Assembly (NCBI RefSeq): GCF_000826545.1
Contig: NZ_CDME01000015.1
Location: 186,001-250,000 of the forward strand
From: Kibdelosporangium sp. MJ126-NF4
GTDB lineage: Bacteria; Actinomycetota; Actinomycetes; Mycobacteriales; Pseudonocardiaceae
Length of the DNA stretch: 64,000 nt
Direction: 5' to 3'
The position numbers and the translations under genes were made by a program. Under the pieces are notes generated by a model. That model searched no databases. It saw nothing but the letters and a program-made list of their open reading frames with translations, and was not told the origin of the DNA. Below, piece by piece: positions 36,314 to 47,100 of this stretch; the first letter of the stretch is position 1, and every line of letters begins with the position of its first letter.

Positions 36314-37362
36314 GGCAGGTTCCGTCGAAGTCGGGCTTGGCGCGCAAAGCGAGCACATGAGGGCACGCGCGCAAAGGGCCTCGCGCGCAAGACGCCACGC
36401 GCGCAAGAGGCCTTGCGCGTAAGTGGGCAAGCGGGCGAGAGGCCTTGCGCGCAAGCGCATGGGTGGGCGAGAGGCCTTGCGCGCAAGCGCATGGGTGGGC
36501 GAGAGGCCTTGCGCGCGAGCGCATGGGTGGGTTTCGTGGTTGGTTTCCTCCCGTATGGCCTGGGCGAAGCCATACCACGGCGTGTCGGGAGGTCGGCCTA
36601 CGAAACTGGCGTGCCCAGCGCGAGGCGATACCGACCTCCCGGCACGCCGTGGTTTCCTCCGGCAGGACATACGGGAGGGAACCGACCACGCCTCTCTACC
36701 ACTGGACCCAGGAAATCACGTGAGCACAGCCAACCGGGTGAACAGACCACGTGTTGGTCTCCCTCTCGGAGGCCTGCCGTCCGGCGAGGACCTTCTTTTT
36801 CTTGTCGCAAAAGAAAAAAGAGATGCCTCGCCGGCGGGCAGGCCGCCAAGAGGGGACACAACAGACACTCGGTTTGCCGAGCCGGTTCGCTGAACCCGCG
36901 TGACTTCCTGGGTCAAGTGGGGCGTGGGGTGCCCCTCCCGTATGGCCTGCCCAAGGGAACCACAGGCTGTCAAGAGGTCGGTAGGGCCTGCGCTGTGGGT
37001 TGGGTTGCGTAGGCCGACCTCCTGACAGCCAGTGGTTGGCTTCGCCCAGGCCATACGGGAGGGACACCCCACGAACCACACCCATGCGCTATGCGCGCAA
37101 GCCAAACACCTCTCCGCTTTGCGCGCAAGCCAAACACCGCTGCGCTCACGCACACGCCACACCCCCGCGCTCACCCGCTCACGCGCACCCCCTGCGCATT
37201 GCGCGCAAGCCACACCCCCCCCGCTCGCGCGCATGCGACATGCGCCTGCGCTCACGTGCGCCTTGCGCACCCTGCGCTCATACGCGGCTGCCGCCCTTCA
37301 GCCGGAACCCGCGCACACCATCCACAACACGACCGACTTCCCGACTTTGACGGGACCCTGCC
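36314..37362. repeat. Multi-hairpin repeat element, copy A (about 1.05 kb) with terminal inverted repeats
   Basis: The ends are near-identical inverted repeats of 22-23 nt (36314-36335 and 37340-37362; GGCAGG...GTCGAAGTCGGG type). Inside are three large stem-loops: 36544-36680, 36769-36856 and 36935-37065. The central one has a stem of about 35 pairs with a loop near 36807. On a larger scale, 36530-36602 pairs with 37009-37079. The flanks are rich in the palindrome TTGCGCGCAAG. An inverted copy lies at 62785-63637. Open frames through it have no coherent protein pattern and are artefacts. No transposase is present, so it is MITE-like at most. Confidence 0.75.
36435..36530. repeat. Three tandem 32-nt repeats inside copy A
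   Basis: Near-identical 32-nt units start at 36435, 36467 and 36499, each containing CCTTGCGCGCAAG (a self-complementary core) and GCATGGGTGGG. The third copy has one substitution. Confidence 0.8.
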
Positions 37363-37427
37363 GGGTCGGGCGGCGCGACCTACCTCGACGGGATATCGTT
37401 CGTCGTCGGTAGAGCACCTGAAGAAGG

Positions 37428-37865
37428 GTGAGCCGCTCTGTGCGTCGTGTGTGGCTGGGGATCACTGTTCTCGCGGTCTTCGTGCTGCCGTCCTGCGGAA
37501 ATCCGCCGGACGGCGGACAACCGGTGACCTCGACCGACAGTCACGCACCGGCACCTGTGGCGCCGACCACTGCGCAGAGCGAGTTGCACAAGCACCTAGT
37601 GGACCTGAAGCTGCTGGTGGCCAGCGGTCCCTGCGCACCGCAGGAGTGCGTTCAACGGGCCCAGTCGATCCTGGCTCGGTCCGTCGCGATCAGGAGGACC
37701 ATTCTGGACAGCCCCGACCGGGGGCGGTTGCGGCCCGCGGTGGACATCGTGGACAGACTGGCCGGGATCTCCGCCGACCAGGCCGGTGATCCGGGGATTC
37801 AGCGGCAGATCGTCGAGGTCGGTGTCGAGCTCGTCGACTGGCTGGGCAGGAACGTCACGTGGTGA
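37428..37865 (+). CDS. Small putative lipoprotein
   Basis: 145 residues starting at a GTG preceded by AAGAAGG. An N-terminal signal ends in the lipobox 'VLPSCGN' (Cys about residue 24), followed by a Pro/Ser/Thr linker and a helical domain (about 50-143) with one further cysteine pair ('SGPCAPQECVQR'). No family is recognised. It is convergent with the RHS toxin gene, sharing a hairpin terminator. A role as a membrane-anchored partner of the RHS protein is possible but unsupported. Confidence 0.65.
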   Translation: MSRSVRRVWLGITVLAVFVLPSCGNPPDGGQPVTSTDSHAPAPVAPTTAQSELHKHLVDLKLLVASGPCAPQECVQRAQSILARSVAIRRTILDSPDRGRLRPAVDIVDRLAGISADQAGDPGIQRQIVEVGVELVDWLGRNVTW

Positions 37866-37866
37866 G

Positions 37867-37900
37867 GCGGGGAGCCAGGCAAGGGGTCCTGACTCCCCGC
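37867..37900. terminator. Bidirectional hairpin terminator
   Basis: 13-nt arms 37867-37879 and 37888-37900 (12 of 13 paired) with an 8-nt loop, between the convergent lipoprotein and RHS genes. Confidence 0.75.
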
Positions 37901-37910
37901 TCATCCAGCC

Positions 37911-40900
37911 CTACTGGTTCCGTGGGTGGAACGTGATGTAGGGCCTGCTCTTGTCGAGTGTCGTGTTGAGGAAGTCGATCCGCCGACCCACACCGAGTTC
38001 GATCGGACCGAGCGGCAGCGAGTTGCCGACCTTCTTCTTCGTCTTGTTGTTCATCCCCTCGATGATGTAGTCCCAGTCCGATTCGGCATGCACGTTGCCA
38101 CCGGCCCGGCTGCCGACCAGGGTGATCGGCCTGCCGATCTTGTCGGCCGCGTTCTGGATTCGTCTGGCCTCAGCGGCGGTGATGTTGCCCAACGACGCCC
38201 CGCCGCCGACTTCCGGCCCACACGCGTTGTGCACCAGCACCGGCTTGCCCGCGACCAGCACGAAGTACGTGTGCAGCCCGGCGACTGTCATGTTGTGCGC
38301 CGTCGCCCACCGCGCTGTCTCCTCGCGCAGGCCCGACACGTGAACCTGATCGCCTGACGCGGTCGTCAGGCTGTCACCGGCATCGAGTTCGTCGGCCCGC
38401 TGCCACTGCCGGTCGGTCGCGTTCCAGAATGGATGGTCCTCGGTCGTGGCGACCTTCGCGCCGTCCTGTGTGGTCAGGTCCACGACCACATCGTGGTGCG
38501 ACCAGACAGCCGTGACTGTTCTCGGCGCTGATGTGCCGCTCTGCGGATCGGCGGCGAGCACTTCCTCACCGACCTTGACCTCGGCGATCGGCTTGGTCGT
38601 TCCGTCAGCCATCACCACGTGGGTGTCCCCGGTGAAGCTGCAGAACCACCTGGTGACGTCACCCGCCGCCTCGCCGCCCTCGTCGAGTGCCTTGCCCGCC
38701 TTGCCGATCTTCCCTATCTTGCCGATCTTCCCGAGCGGCAGGTCGGCGAGGATCCACAGGCACGACTCCTCACCGTTGACGCAGCCGTCGATGCTGCTGA
38801 TGACTCCGAGCGGGGACAGCTCGAACAGCATCTGGCCGAACTCGGGATTGTCGAGCTCCAGCATCCCGTTCATGTCGGCGAACGAGCAGAACGACCTGTC
38901 ATTGGGCGTGGGACGTTGACAGATTCCCTTCGCCCAGTCGCTGAGCGCCTCCTGGTACTCACCCGGCCGGTAGCTCGCGCCACCGGGCAGCCGTCCCTTC
39001 AGCTCGTCGAACGTCGGCGCGCGCCGGTCGAAGATGATCGGCTGGATCCGCCAGTCCTTGTTCTGCCCGGTCGCGATCTCGTAGCGCTTCTGCTCCATCC
39101 TTGGCCCGATCGGCGAGAGCCTGTTGGGTGGTCCGGCCGCCCAGACGGACGTCTCGCCTTTCGTGTGGTGGTAGTAGTCGCACATGTCGCAGTACGCCCC
39201 GGACGGGTCGCTGAAGGTGGTCGGGTTGTTGTTGCTGTAGGTGTACCCGTTCATCTGTTGCGCGTCAGCCGGGTTGAGGATCGGGTCGACGGACATGAAC
39301 CGCCCGGTCGACGGATCGTACTGGCGTGCGCCGAGATTCGTCAGCCCGGTGCTCTTGTCCTGTGTGCCACCGACGAATCCGTGGTCGTTCGGCCAGGCCG
39401 TCGCGGTACCTCGGGCCTCGCCGAACGGCAACTGCCTGCGTCGGGTGACGTCGAGCTCGGCCGATCCGATCGAGATCTGCTCGGTGTTCTGGTGGTCGCC
39501 CGCGAGCCAGGTCAACTGCCCCTTGCCCGTGCGCATCGCGATGCCCTTGCCCGCGTGGGTGTAGTAGCGCGTGACAGTGGGGTTGCCACCGCTGAGGTTG
39601 AGCCGCAGTTCCTGACCGTCCAGGTACACCGTCGTGTTGTCCGGCTCGCGGCGGATGAGCCGGTTGCCGTCGGCGTCGTACACGAACGACGTGCTCTTGC
39701 CGTCCTGGGTGATCTTGCCCAGCTTGCCCTCGATGTCCCAGGTGAACTCCTGGTTGCCCTTGCGCGTGACGGCACCGGTCAGGCTGTACTTGTACTCCTC
39801 GCTCTTGTCCACGCCTGGGCCGTTGGTCGTGACGGAGCTGAGTGCGTGTGCGTGATCGGGTACGTCGTAGTTGTACGACTTGGTCGTGTCGCCGCCTGCC
39901 GCGTGCTGGGTCTCGACCTTCCGGTTCCCGGCCTTGTCGTAGGTGTAGGAGTGCCAGTAGGGCGCGGGACCGGCGAGACCGTTCACTGCGGGATCGGCCT
40001 TGCAGCCCTCGTTGGGCTTCCACGTCGACACGGCCGGAGTCCACGCCTCGGTGGTCCGCCGGAGGTAGTCGTGCCGGAAGCACTGGACGTCCACTGTGGG
40101 CGGCTGGGCCTGCGGGACGTCCGCGATGGACGTGACCGTCCCGGCCGGGTCGTAGGTGTAGTTGGTGTCCGCCACCATCGGTGACGTCAGTTCGGCGTCC
40201 ACCACTGTCCGGCTCAGCCGCCGGGTGTCGGTCTCGTAGTAGAACGACTGCCAGACGCGTTTGTCGCCCGTGCCTTGGTGCAACCGGGCGATCTCGCCGT
40301 ACCGGGTGTACTCGGTCGCGGTGACGTGCTCGAAGGTCTTGCCGTCGTACCCGCCCCAGCTCCTGTTCATCGGGCCGACGTCGTGGTAGCGGTAGCTGAC
40401 CGTCTCGGCGGGCAGTTCGCCCGCCTTCGCGTAGGACTGGCTGGAGATCGTGCCGTCCGGGTTGTACCCGGAGTACGAGTCGTAGTTTCCGGCAAGGAGT
40501 CCCTCGGCGGCCGGGATGCTCAACATGGTCCCGGTGGCTTGATAGAACTGGTTGTACGAGAGGACTTTCCTGGTGTACGCGTCCGTGCCGACGTACCGCG
40601 TCGAGGATGCCAGGTATCCCTTGCCTTTGGCGACCGTGTCATAGGTCCACTCGGCCAGCTTGGTGCCGCCGACGCGGTCGGCGAACGTACTGGTCTTGCG
40701 GCCGAGACCGTCGTAGGAGTAGGCGACTGTGCCACCACCGGCGTCACGGATCGAGGTCAGCTGGTTGGCGTCGTCGTAGGTCAGCGTCGACGTCCCGCCG
40801 TCCGGGTCCACATTGGTCCGCATGCGGCCACGCAGGTCGTAGGTGAACCGCCAGACCTTGTCCGCCGGGTCGGTGATCGACTCCTGTTCACCGGACTTGG

Positions 40901-43900
40901 TGTAGGTGTAACGAGTCGCGTCGTAATCGCCCTCGGGCTTCGGAGCGCGGTAGCGCCGCTGTTCGACGACCCTGCCGCGGCCGTCGTTGATCGTGGTCAC
41001 GGCCGTACCACCGAGCGGTGGTGTGGTGCTGACCCGGTCGCCGCCGTAGGTCGTGGTGGTACGCCATTTCTCGTGCGCGCCGCTGTAGTAGGCCTCGGCG
41101 GACGGCCGTCCGGCGTCGTCGTAGTAGGTGCGGGTGTGGCCGGGGATCTCGGTGTCCGAGGCCAGCCACAGTGTGGTGTCGACGGCGCCGTCGTTGAAGT
41201 ACGGCTGGGTCGCCTTCCACTGCCTGCCCTGTGAGTCGTACCGGGTGTCGACGATCAGCCTGCCGCCGCCGAACGCGGGCGTCTGGGTCTGCCGTGGCCG
41301 CAGCAGCCCGTCGTACAGGGTGATGTTGGTGATCTCGGTGCCGTTCGGGCCGAGACGTGTCGTGCTCACCGCGTTCGCCGCGTCGTTGCGGATCTGGTAG
41401 TCGAACCGGTAGTTCGGCTTGCTGGTGGTCGGCTGGTTCGGCAGCCAGACCTTGGTCTTGCGGCCTGCCGGGTCGTAGGTGATCGTGGTGACCCGGTCGT
41501 TCGGGTCGGTGATCCTGACCGGCACGCCCCACGCGGGCTCGATGGCGTTCCTGCTTGTCAGCCCACCGGCTTTCTCCCTCGGCTCGGGGGTCGTGGTCAG
41601 GATCTCGGTGACCGGCCCGCCGACCTGCGGTGTGTACGCCGTCCTGCTGGTCCGGTTCAGTGCGTCCGTGGTCGCGACGGCCCGGCCGTGCGCGTCATAG
41701 TCCATAGTAGACGCGATGGTGTAGTCGGGGCCGCCTGCCGGACGCTCCTTGGCGACCTCGACCTTCTTCGTATTCCCGTTGTCGTCGAACGTGTTGCGCG
41801 TGGCGACGATCGCGTCCCTCGGGAAGACCGACTGCTGGTCACAGTCGACCGACACGGTCTCGGCGGTGCCGACGAGGTTCATCAGCCACTTCGACTCCTT
41901 GGGCGTGTACACCGTGGTGGTGCACCGGTCGTCGGCGGCCGTGGCGAGATCGCCTCGGTCGTCGACCTCCCACGGCAATCCTCGTTTGTCGTAGCTCGTC
42001 TTGGTCTGCGCCGTTCGCCAGGTTCCGTCCGCCAGTGCCGTGTAGGTCTTCGTCAGGCCGTTCTTGACGATGTATGCCTTGTACTTGTCACGGGTGGCTG
42101 TCGGACCGTCCACATAGGGTTCGCTGACGGACGTGGTCAGCCTGGGCGGATCGGGTTTGTCGGACGGTCCCTGCGCGGCGAAGGTCGACGTCTCGTAACC
42201 GAAGCCCTGCAGCCAGTCCGAGTCCTTGTGCTTGCCGCCCCGCGAGTCCTCCAGCTCTGCCGGTCTGGTCCCGTTCGGCAGTCGGTTACCGTCCATGCCC
42301 TGGTGGAACCGCTGCTCCGACATGGTCGTCCTGCCGGACGGGTCGTTGTCCGTCCCGGTCCTGACCCGGACCCGGGCGAAGCCGCGGAACTCGTTGTACG
42401 TCCGCCGGTCGTCCTTGGTGAACTCCGAGTCGTCCCAGCGCCAGCCCGCGCCGTCCAGGTACTCGTAGCCGACCACCTGCTCGGGGCTGCTGAGCTCCTG
42501 GTTGTTCTGCACTCGCAGCCGGTCGGAGGTGACCACCTTGGTCACCAGGTACTTGTGGAAGAAGTCGGTGCGCTGCTCGTGGTTCTTGATCGCCCACTTG
42601 ACCGGGAAGCACCACAGCTCGTTGTCCTCGAGCTTGGTCTTGTCCGGCAGCGGCCCTGTCGGCTTGCACTGCGAGGAGTACGTCACCGAGATCAGGCCGC
42701 CGCTCTCCGACCGGATCCCCGTGACGCGGTAGCGGTAAAGCGGGGCGACACCGTCGGCGGCGGTGTCGACCCGGTTGGGCAAGGCGGTGCCCTCGAATGT
42801 CACCGACGGCTGGGTCGCCGAGCCGTCGCCGACAAGTCCGGTGTGTTTGACTCCCTTGAGCCAGAGTGACGCCTTCTCCGCGTCACCGGGGTCGGGGAAC
42901 TGCTGGTCGAGGTCCCAGCGGTCGACGTCGTCGAACCCGCCTGCCCGCCGGACCTGGGTGGTGACGCTGCTCAAGCGCTTGGTGGACCAGAACGACGGCG
43001 CGTGCTCCTTGCACGGCGTGGCCGTGCAGTTGCTCTCCCACGCCACATCCGGCCAGTTGTCCTTCTTGTCCTGCGTACAGGTGCTGTCCCGGACACACCG
43101 GTCGGCCAGCGCGAACGTCACCCGGCCGCTGGGCTCGGTGACACCCGCTCCCATGCCGTAGTCGACCCGGTCGAGAGTGCCGCCGCGGACGTACTCCACC
43201 GCGGCGTCCTTCTCGTTCATCCCGTACTTGTTGGTCTCGGTCAGGTAGTGGTACCGGATCTCGTTGCCGTTGCGGTCCACCACGCGGTCGAGGTTCCACC
43301 GGTACGCCTGGACGCAGTGCGACGCCTCCAGTGTCGCGCCCTTGCAGGGCTCGTCCGGGTCGTCGCCGTACACCGGGACGGTCCACGTCGACTTGGCGTC
43401 CGACTGGGAGCCGAACCAGTACTGCGTTCCGTCGACCGAGGTGATCCGCCAGTGCTCACCGTTGTTGTCGCCGTTGGCGACTCCCTTGTCGTTCTCGAAC
43501 CGTTCGATCCGGGAGCCGTCGTCGCTCTTGGTGCGCCATTGCTTGGAGCTGTCGTCACGGATCAGCGATCCGCCGTGGCCGTCGTAGGTCGCGGTGGCGT
43601 TCTCGCTGCGCCAGCAGAGATCGCCCTTTGTCTCCGGTGGTTTGACCGGGCCCATGCTGTCGTCGGCGCAACTGCCGTAGGTGCGTTCGACGAACCCGGG
43701 TGACAGGTCCCAGCCCTCCCCGACCCATGAGGCCTGGTTGTTGGTCGCACTCGTACGTCCGTCCACAGCGGACGACCGGTACGACAGCGCGAGGCTGGGC
43801 ACGAGACCACCGGGCGCGGGCGGCACACGCAACGGGTACGACCAGCTGAAGTCACCGGTGTGCGGCGCGACCGTCCACGAAGCCGACGGCGCCAATGACG

Positions 43901-44156
43901 TGGCCGACGTGGTGCCCCGGCCGTCCGGCGTGACGTTCTTGGGCTTCTGGTCGTGGTGCAGCTCGTTGAGGGACGCCTGGTCACCGCTGTACGGCTGCAA
44001 CGTCGGCGGTGTGACCGGTGTCGACGGCGTGCCCGGCAACGGAATGGATGGTCCCCCGGCGGCGACGGCCACCGGCGAGGTCACCACCTGGATGAGCGAC
44101 GCGACCAGCACAGTGCTGACAGCCAGCGCATGGGTTCTTCGTAACCTTCTCAACAC
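37911..44156 (-). CDS. RHS-repeat polymorphic toxin with Hint and nucleotidyltransferase-like C-terminus
   Basis: 2081 residues from GTG 44156 (GGGGAG upstream; TTG 44153 possible). A signal peptide is followed by a SpvB/TcdB-like N-terminal part ('GDFSWSYPLRVPPAPGGL'), many YD repeats ('YDPAGRKTK', 'YDLRGRMRTNVDPDGGTSTL') and the RHS core end 'GLTNLGARQYDPSTGRFMSV'. Then comes a polymorphic-toxin Hint domain ('CSFTGDTHVVMADGT' to 'VLVHNAC'), which should autocleave. The last 102 residues have an NTase-fold signature: 'LVGSRAGG' then 'SDWDYII' and a later 'RRIDFL' Asp. The toxin may therefore modify a nucleotide or RNA. No same-strand immunity gene follows; the neighbour is convergent. It lies 23 nt after the LamG gene. 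Confidence 0.88.
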   Translation of the reverse strand: MLRRLRRTHALAVSTVLVASLIQVVTSPVAVAAGGPSIPLPGTPSTPVTPPTLQPYSGDQASLNELHHDQKPKNVTPDGRGTTSATSLAPSASWTVAPHTGDFSWSYPLRVPPAPGGLVPSLALSYRSSAVDGRTSATNNQASWVGEGWDLSPGFVERTYGSCADDSMGPVKPPETKGDLCWRSENATATYDGHGGSLIRDDSSKQWRTKSDDGSRIERFENDKGVANGDNNGEHWRITSVDGTQYWFGSQSDAKSTWTVPVYGDDPDEPCKGATLEASHCVQAYRWNLDRVVDRNGNEIRYHYLTETNKYGMNEKDAAVEYVRGGTLDRVDYGMGAGVTEPSGRVTFALADRCVRDSTCTQDKKDNWPDVAWESNCTATPCKEHAPSFWSTKRLSSVTTQVRRAGGFDDVDRWDLDQQFPDPGDAEKASLWLKGVKHTGLVGDGSATQPSVTFEGTALPNRVDTAADGVAPLYRYRVTGIRSESGGLISVTYSSQCKPTGPLPDKTKLEDNELWCFPVKWAIKNHEQRTDFFHKYLVTKVVTSDRLRVQNNQELSSPEQVVGYEYLDGAGWRWDDSEFTKDDRRTYNEFRGFARVRVRTGTDNDPSGRTTMSEQRFHQGMDGNRLPNGTRPAELEDSRGGKHKDSDWLQGFGYETSTFAAQGPSDKPDPPRLTTSVSEPYVDGPTATRDKYKAYIVKNGLTKTYTALADGTWRTAQTKTSYDKRGLPWEVDDRGDLATAADDRCTTTVYTPKESKWLMNLVGTAETVSVDCDQQSVFPRDAIVATRNTFDDNGNTKKVEVAKERPAGGPDYTIASTMDYDAHGRAVATTDALNRTSRTAYTPQVGGPVTEILTTTPEPREKAGGLTSRNAIEPAWGVPVRITDPNDRVTTITYDPAGRKTKVWLPNQPTTSKPNYRFDYQIRNDAANAVSTTRLGPNGTEITNITLYDGLLRPRQTQTPAFGGGRLIVDTRYDSQGRQWKATQPYFNDGAVDTTLWLASDTEIPGHTRTYYDDAGRPSAEAYYSGAHEKWRTTTTYGGDRVSTTPPLGGTAVTTINDGRGRVVEQRRYRAPKPEGDYDATRYTYTKSGEQESITDPADKVWRFTYDLRGRMRTNVDPDGGTSTLTYDDANQLTSIRDAGGGTVAYSYDGLGRKTSTFADRVGGTKLAEWTYDTVAKGKGYLASSTRYVGTDAYTRKVLSYNQFYQATGTMLSIPAAEGLLAGNYDSYSGYNPDGTISSQSYAKAGELPAETVSYRYHDVGPMNRSWGGYDGKTFEHVTATEYTRYGEIARLHQGTGDKRVWQSFYYETDTRRLSRTVVDAELTSPMVADTNYTYDPAGTVTSIADVPQAQPPTVDVQCFRHDYLRRTTEAWTPAVSTWKPNEGCKADPAVNGLAGPAPYWHSYTYDKAGNRKVETQHAAGGDTTKSYNYDVPDHAHALSSVTTNGPGVDKSEEYKYSLTGAVTRKGNQEFTWDIEGKLGKITQDGKSTSFVYDADGNRLIRREPDNTTVYLDGQELRLNLSGGNPTVTRYYTHAGKGIAMRTGKGQLTWLAGDHQNTEQISIGSAELDVTRRRQLPFGEARGTATAWPNDHGFVGGTQDKSTGLTNLGARQYDPSTGRFMSVDPILNPADAQQMNGYTYSNNNPTTFSDPSGAYCDMCDYYHHTKGETSVWAAGPPNRLSPIGPRMEQKRYEIATGQNKDWRIQPIIFDRRAPTFDELKGRLPGGASYRPGEYQEALSDWAKGICQRPTPNDRSFCSFADMNGMLELDNPEFGQMLFELSPLGVISSIDGCVNGEESCLWILADLPLGKIGKIGKIGKAGKALDEGGEAAGDVTRWFCSFTGDTHVVMADGTTKPIAEVKVGEEVLAADPQSGTSAPRTVTAVWSHHDVVVDLTTQDGAKVATTEDHPFWNATDRQWQRADELDAGDSLTTASGDQVHVSGLREETARWATAHNMTVAGLHTYFVLVAGKPVLVHNACGPEVGGGASLGNITAAEARRIQNAADKIGRPITLVGSRAGGNVHAESDWDYIIEGMNNKTKKKVGNSLPLGPIELGVGRRIDFLNTTLDKSRPYITFHPRNQ

Positions 44157-44179
44157 AACTCTCCCCAATGAGTCACGTG

Positions 44180-47100
44180 TCAGGGACGGAGTGGTCCGGG
44201 AACCGCGGTCAGCGCGTACCCCAACGGCCCGACGACCGTCTGGCCCTCGCAGGTGGCGTTCGCCGAGACGAACCGCTGACCGGCCAACGCGCCCGAAGCC
44301 ACGGCACACCGCTGCAGTTGCACGCTGGACTGGCCGTCCGGTGGCGCGGTCCAGACCCTGCCGATCGACCGGTGCACCGTTTTGCCCTCACAGGCCGGGT
44401 CGGTGGACAGGAAGTGATCCATGGCGTCCGAACACGACATCACCGCCGCCGTGCCCGGTTCCTCGGTCATGGCGAGCAGTCCGAGCGTGAACTCGCGGCG
44501 GTACCCCGGATACACGTCGCCGGTGGTGACCATGTGGTCACCTCGTTCGCCGTGGTGGTAACGGCTCAGTGCCGCATAGCCGACGAGGTAGCCGAGCTGG
44601 CCGTCGGCCGTTCTCCCCTCACACGTGGACAGGTTCGAGTCGAACCGTTCGGTGCCGTCGATACACCGGTACAACGGGACGCTGGCGATCCCGGCGGGTT
44701 TCTCGGTGTACGCCCAGCCGAGATCACCGAGCTTCGTGTGTCCCTCGCAGTCCGCGGCCGCGGACGTGAACGAATCGGAGTTGTCACGCAGACAGCTGTA
44801 GAGCCTGCGCGTGCCCGCTCGCTCGCCGGTGAGCATCATGCCGAGCGGGATCTCGAACCGGTACCCGGCTGGCACAGGATCGAGCTTGTCGGTGAACGCG
44901 TTGGCGGAGTAGGCCGAGCGGTGTTCGCCGCCGCCGACGAGGTTGAGCCGCGACAGCTGTCCGCCCGCCGGGGCGGGCCAGTTCGCCCGCGTGGCGATGC
45001 CCTCGGCGTCGACCACGCCGTAGTCGGTCATCAGCTCGTCGATCGTGCCGCTGAAGAAGCCGCTGGGCGAGCCGTTCTCCTTGCCGCGACCGATCGCGAA
45101 CCCGTTCGCGGCCCACAGCAGGACATTGTTCTTCGTCCCGACGTGCTGGCCGTCGACATACAGCCGGAGTTGCCGGATCGGCGCGTCGTAGACACCCGTC
45201 AGGTGCGTCCACTTGCCCAACGCCGGTGGCTGCAGCGAATTCGCGTACACCATCGGCGAGCCGTCCTGGTCCTGCTCGGCGCCGCCGAAGACCCAACGGC
45301 CGACCTCGGGCCGGTACTGCAGCGCGACCGCGCTCTGCCGCCCGCCTTCCTGACTGAACACAGTGGACACACGGTCGGTGCGGGTCAGTCGAGCCCAGGC
45401 GGACACGGTGAAGCTGTCGTACATCATCAGCCCCGGCTGGGCGGCGGTCGCCGACCCGGTGGAGCCGTCAAGCTCCAGCGCCTTGCCGACCACACCGGTC
45501 GGGAAGCTCGCCGTGCCGCTCAGCGTGGTGGGGATCTGGCGCCACGAGTAGTCCTTCACGGTGCCGTCGTCGAACCGCCAGTGCCCGTACGGAACGGCCG
45601 GGGTCTCGTCGTGGACGCCCCGAACCTCGCCGTCGGACAACGCCTTGCGGTAGGCCCGCACGTCGTCCACACCCCGGGTGAAGAAGCAGCCGTTGGCGCC
45701 GTTCCACTTGCAGCGCGCGATGGCCAGCGGCCCGGTGGAGGCGCGGACGGAGACGCCGACCTGGACACCGGACAGTATCCCGTTGACGTACAGCTTGAGC
45801 TGGCTGAGGTTCTTGTCGTAGACGACCGCGAGGTGCGACCAGCCACCGACCGCCGGATCGGCCGACGCCAACGTGACGCGTTCCGGATTGGCCTGGTCGG
45901 TCCTGGGCACGACCGCGACCCACCTGCGTGACGACGGGTCGAGCTGGACCTGGAACGTGCTCACCTGCTGGCCGTCCTGCCCGAAGACAGTGACCTGCTT
46001 GGTGAAGTCGTCGATGTAGGCCCACCCGGCCACCGAGAAACTCTCCTCGGTGTTCAGCACCGGACCCGCTGTCTCGGCGAAGCCCGTCTTGCCGTCGAAC
46101 CAGCCGGTGTAGCCGATCCGGCCCGCGTACCGGCTCGCGCCGCCCCGCATGGTCGCGTTCAGGCCACGGCCGCTCGTGTCCAGCGCGGTCGTGCCGCTGT
46201 CCTCGTCGAACTTCCAGTGCCCTGCGTCCGGCGGCGGCAGCGTCACCGGGCCGTCCTGCGACGGATACGACCGGTGCAGCGCGGAGATCCGGTCTGCGGT
46301 CAACGCGCCCGCGTACAGCCGGACGTCGTCGACCCTGCCCTTCCAGTACTGCGCGCGGCCGTCAGCGGTGCCGCTGCCGACCCGCAGTTGCCCGGCTCCC
46401 TGCCACGACGTGAGCAGTGTCCCGTCGTCCTTGCGGGTTCCGTCGACGTACACCCAGATCGCCTTGGCGGCGGCGTCGTAGACACCGGTCAGGTGCACCC
46501 AGTTGTTGATCTCCCCGATCCGGACGTCCAGCGCCGCCTTGGTGGTCGTGCCGTCCGGTTCGGGCATCTCGAAGATCCAGTTTCCTGCCTGGCCCGAGTC
46601 CGCGTCCTTGACGTGCCCCAACCGGAACTTGGTCGGCTTGCCCGCGCCGCCCTCCAGTGACACCGCGCTGACGAAGCACCTCGGCTCGGCACAGTCGTTG
46701 GCTTCAAGGTTGACCCACGCGGACACAGTGAAGCTCGCGTCCGTACGCACATCCACGCCCTGGGCCGTGGCGATGTCGTTCACGCCGTCGAACTTCAGCG
46801 CGTTGCCCGCACGACCCGCACCGAATCCGGCGCCGTTCTGCAGTGTGACGCCCTTGGCCCCGACGGAGTCGCCTGCGACGTTGCCCGCGCCCTCGTCCAT
46901 CGTCCAGTTGTGGCCGAGGCTGACGTCCCTGCCCGCCATGGTGGCGATCTCGGCGGCGAACAGCGACCGGTTGTAGACAGTCACATCGTCGATCGCGCCC
47001 TGGAAGAGTTCGACGTTGCCGTTGTCGGCCCATTTCGACCGGCCGATCTGGAGCATCTTGTTGGCGTCGAACCCGCCTTCGTGCGCGGCCGAGGCGGCCA

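Noticed and set aside
36435..36530. CRISPR array
   Set aside because: The 32-nt units are directly tandem with no variable spacers, and no cas genes are present.
36413..37412. Several overlapping small frames in repeat copy A (and 62582-63692 in copy B)
   Set aside because: The frames encode both strands of hairpin stems, share no codon bias with neighbours, and change frame between the two copies.
38619..40184. Large plus-strand frame inside the RHS gene
   Set aside because: It is antisense to YD repeats with clear protein conservation; the composition (Val/Arg/Gly) is typical of shadow frames.
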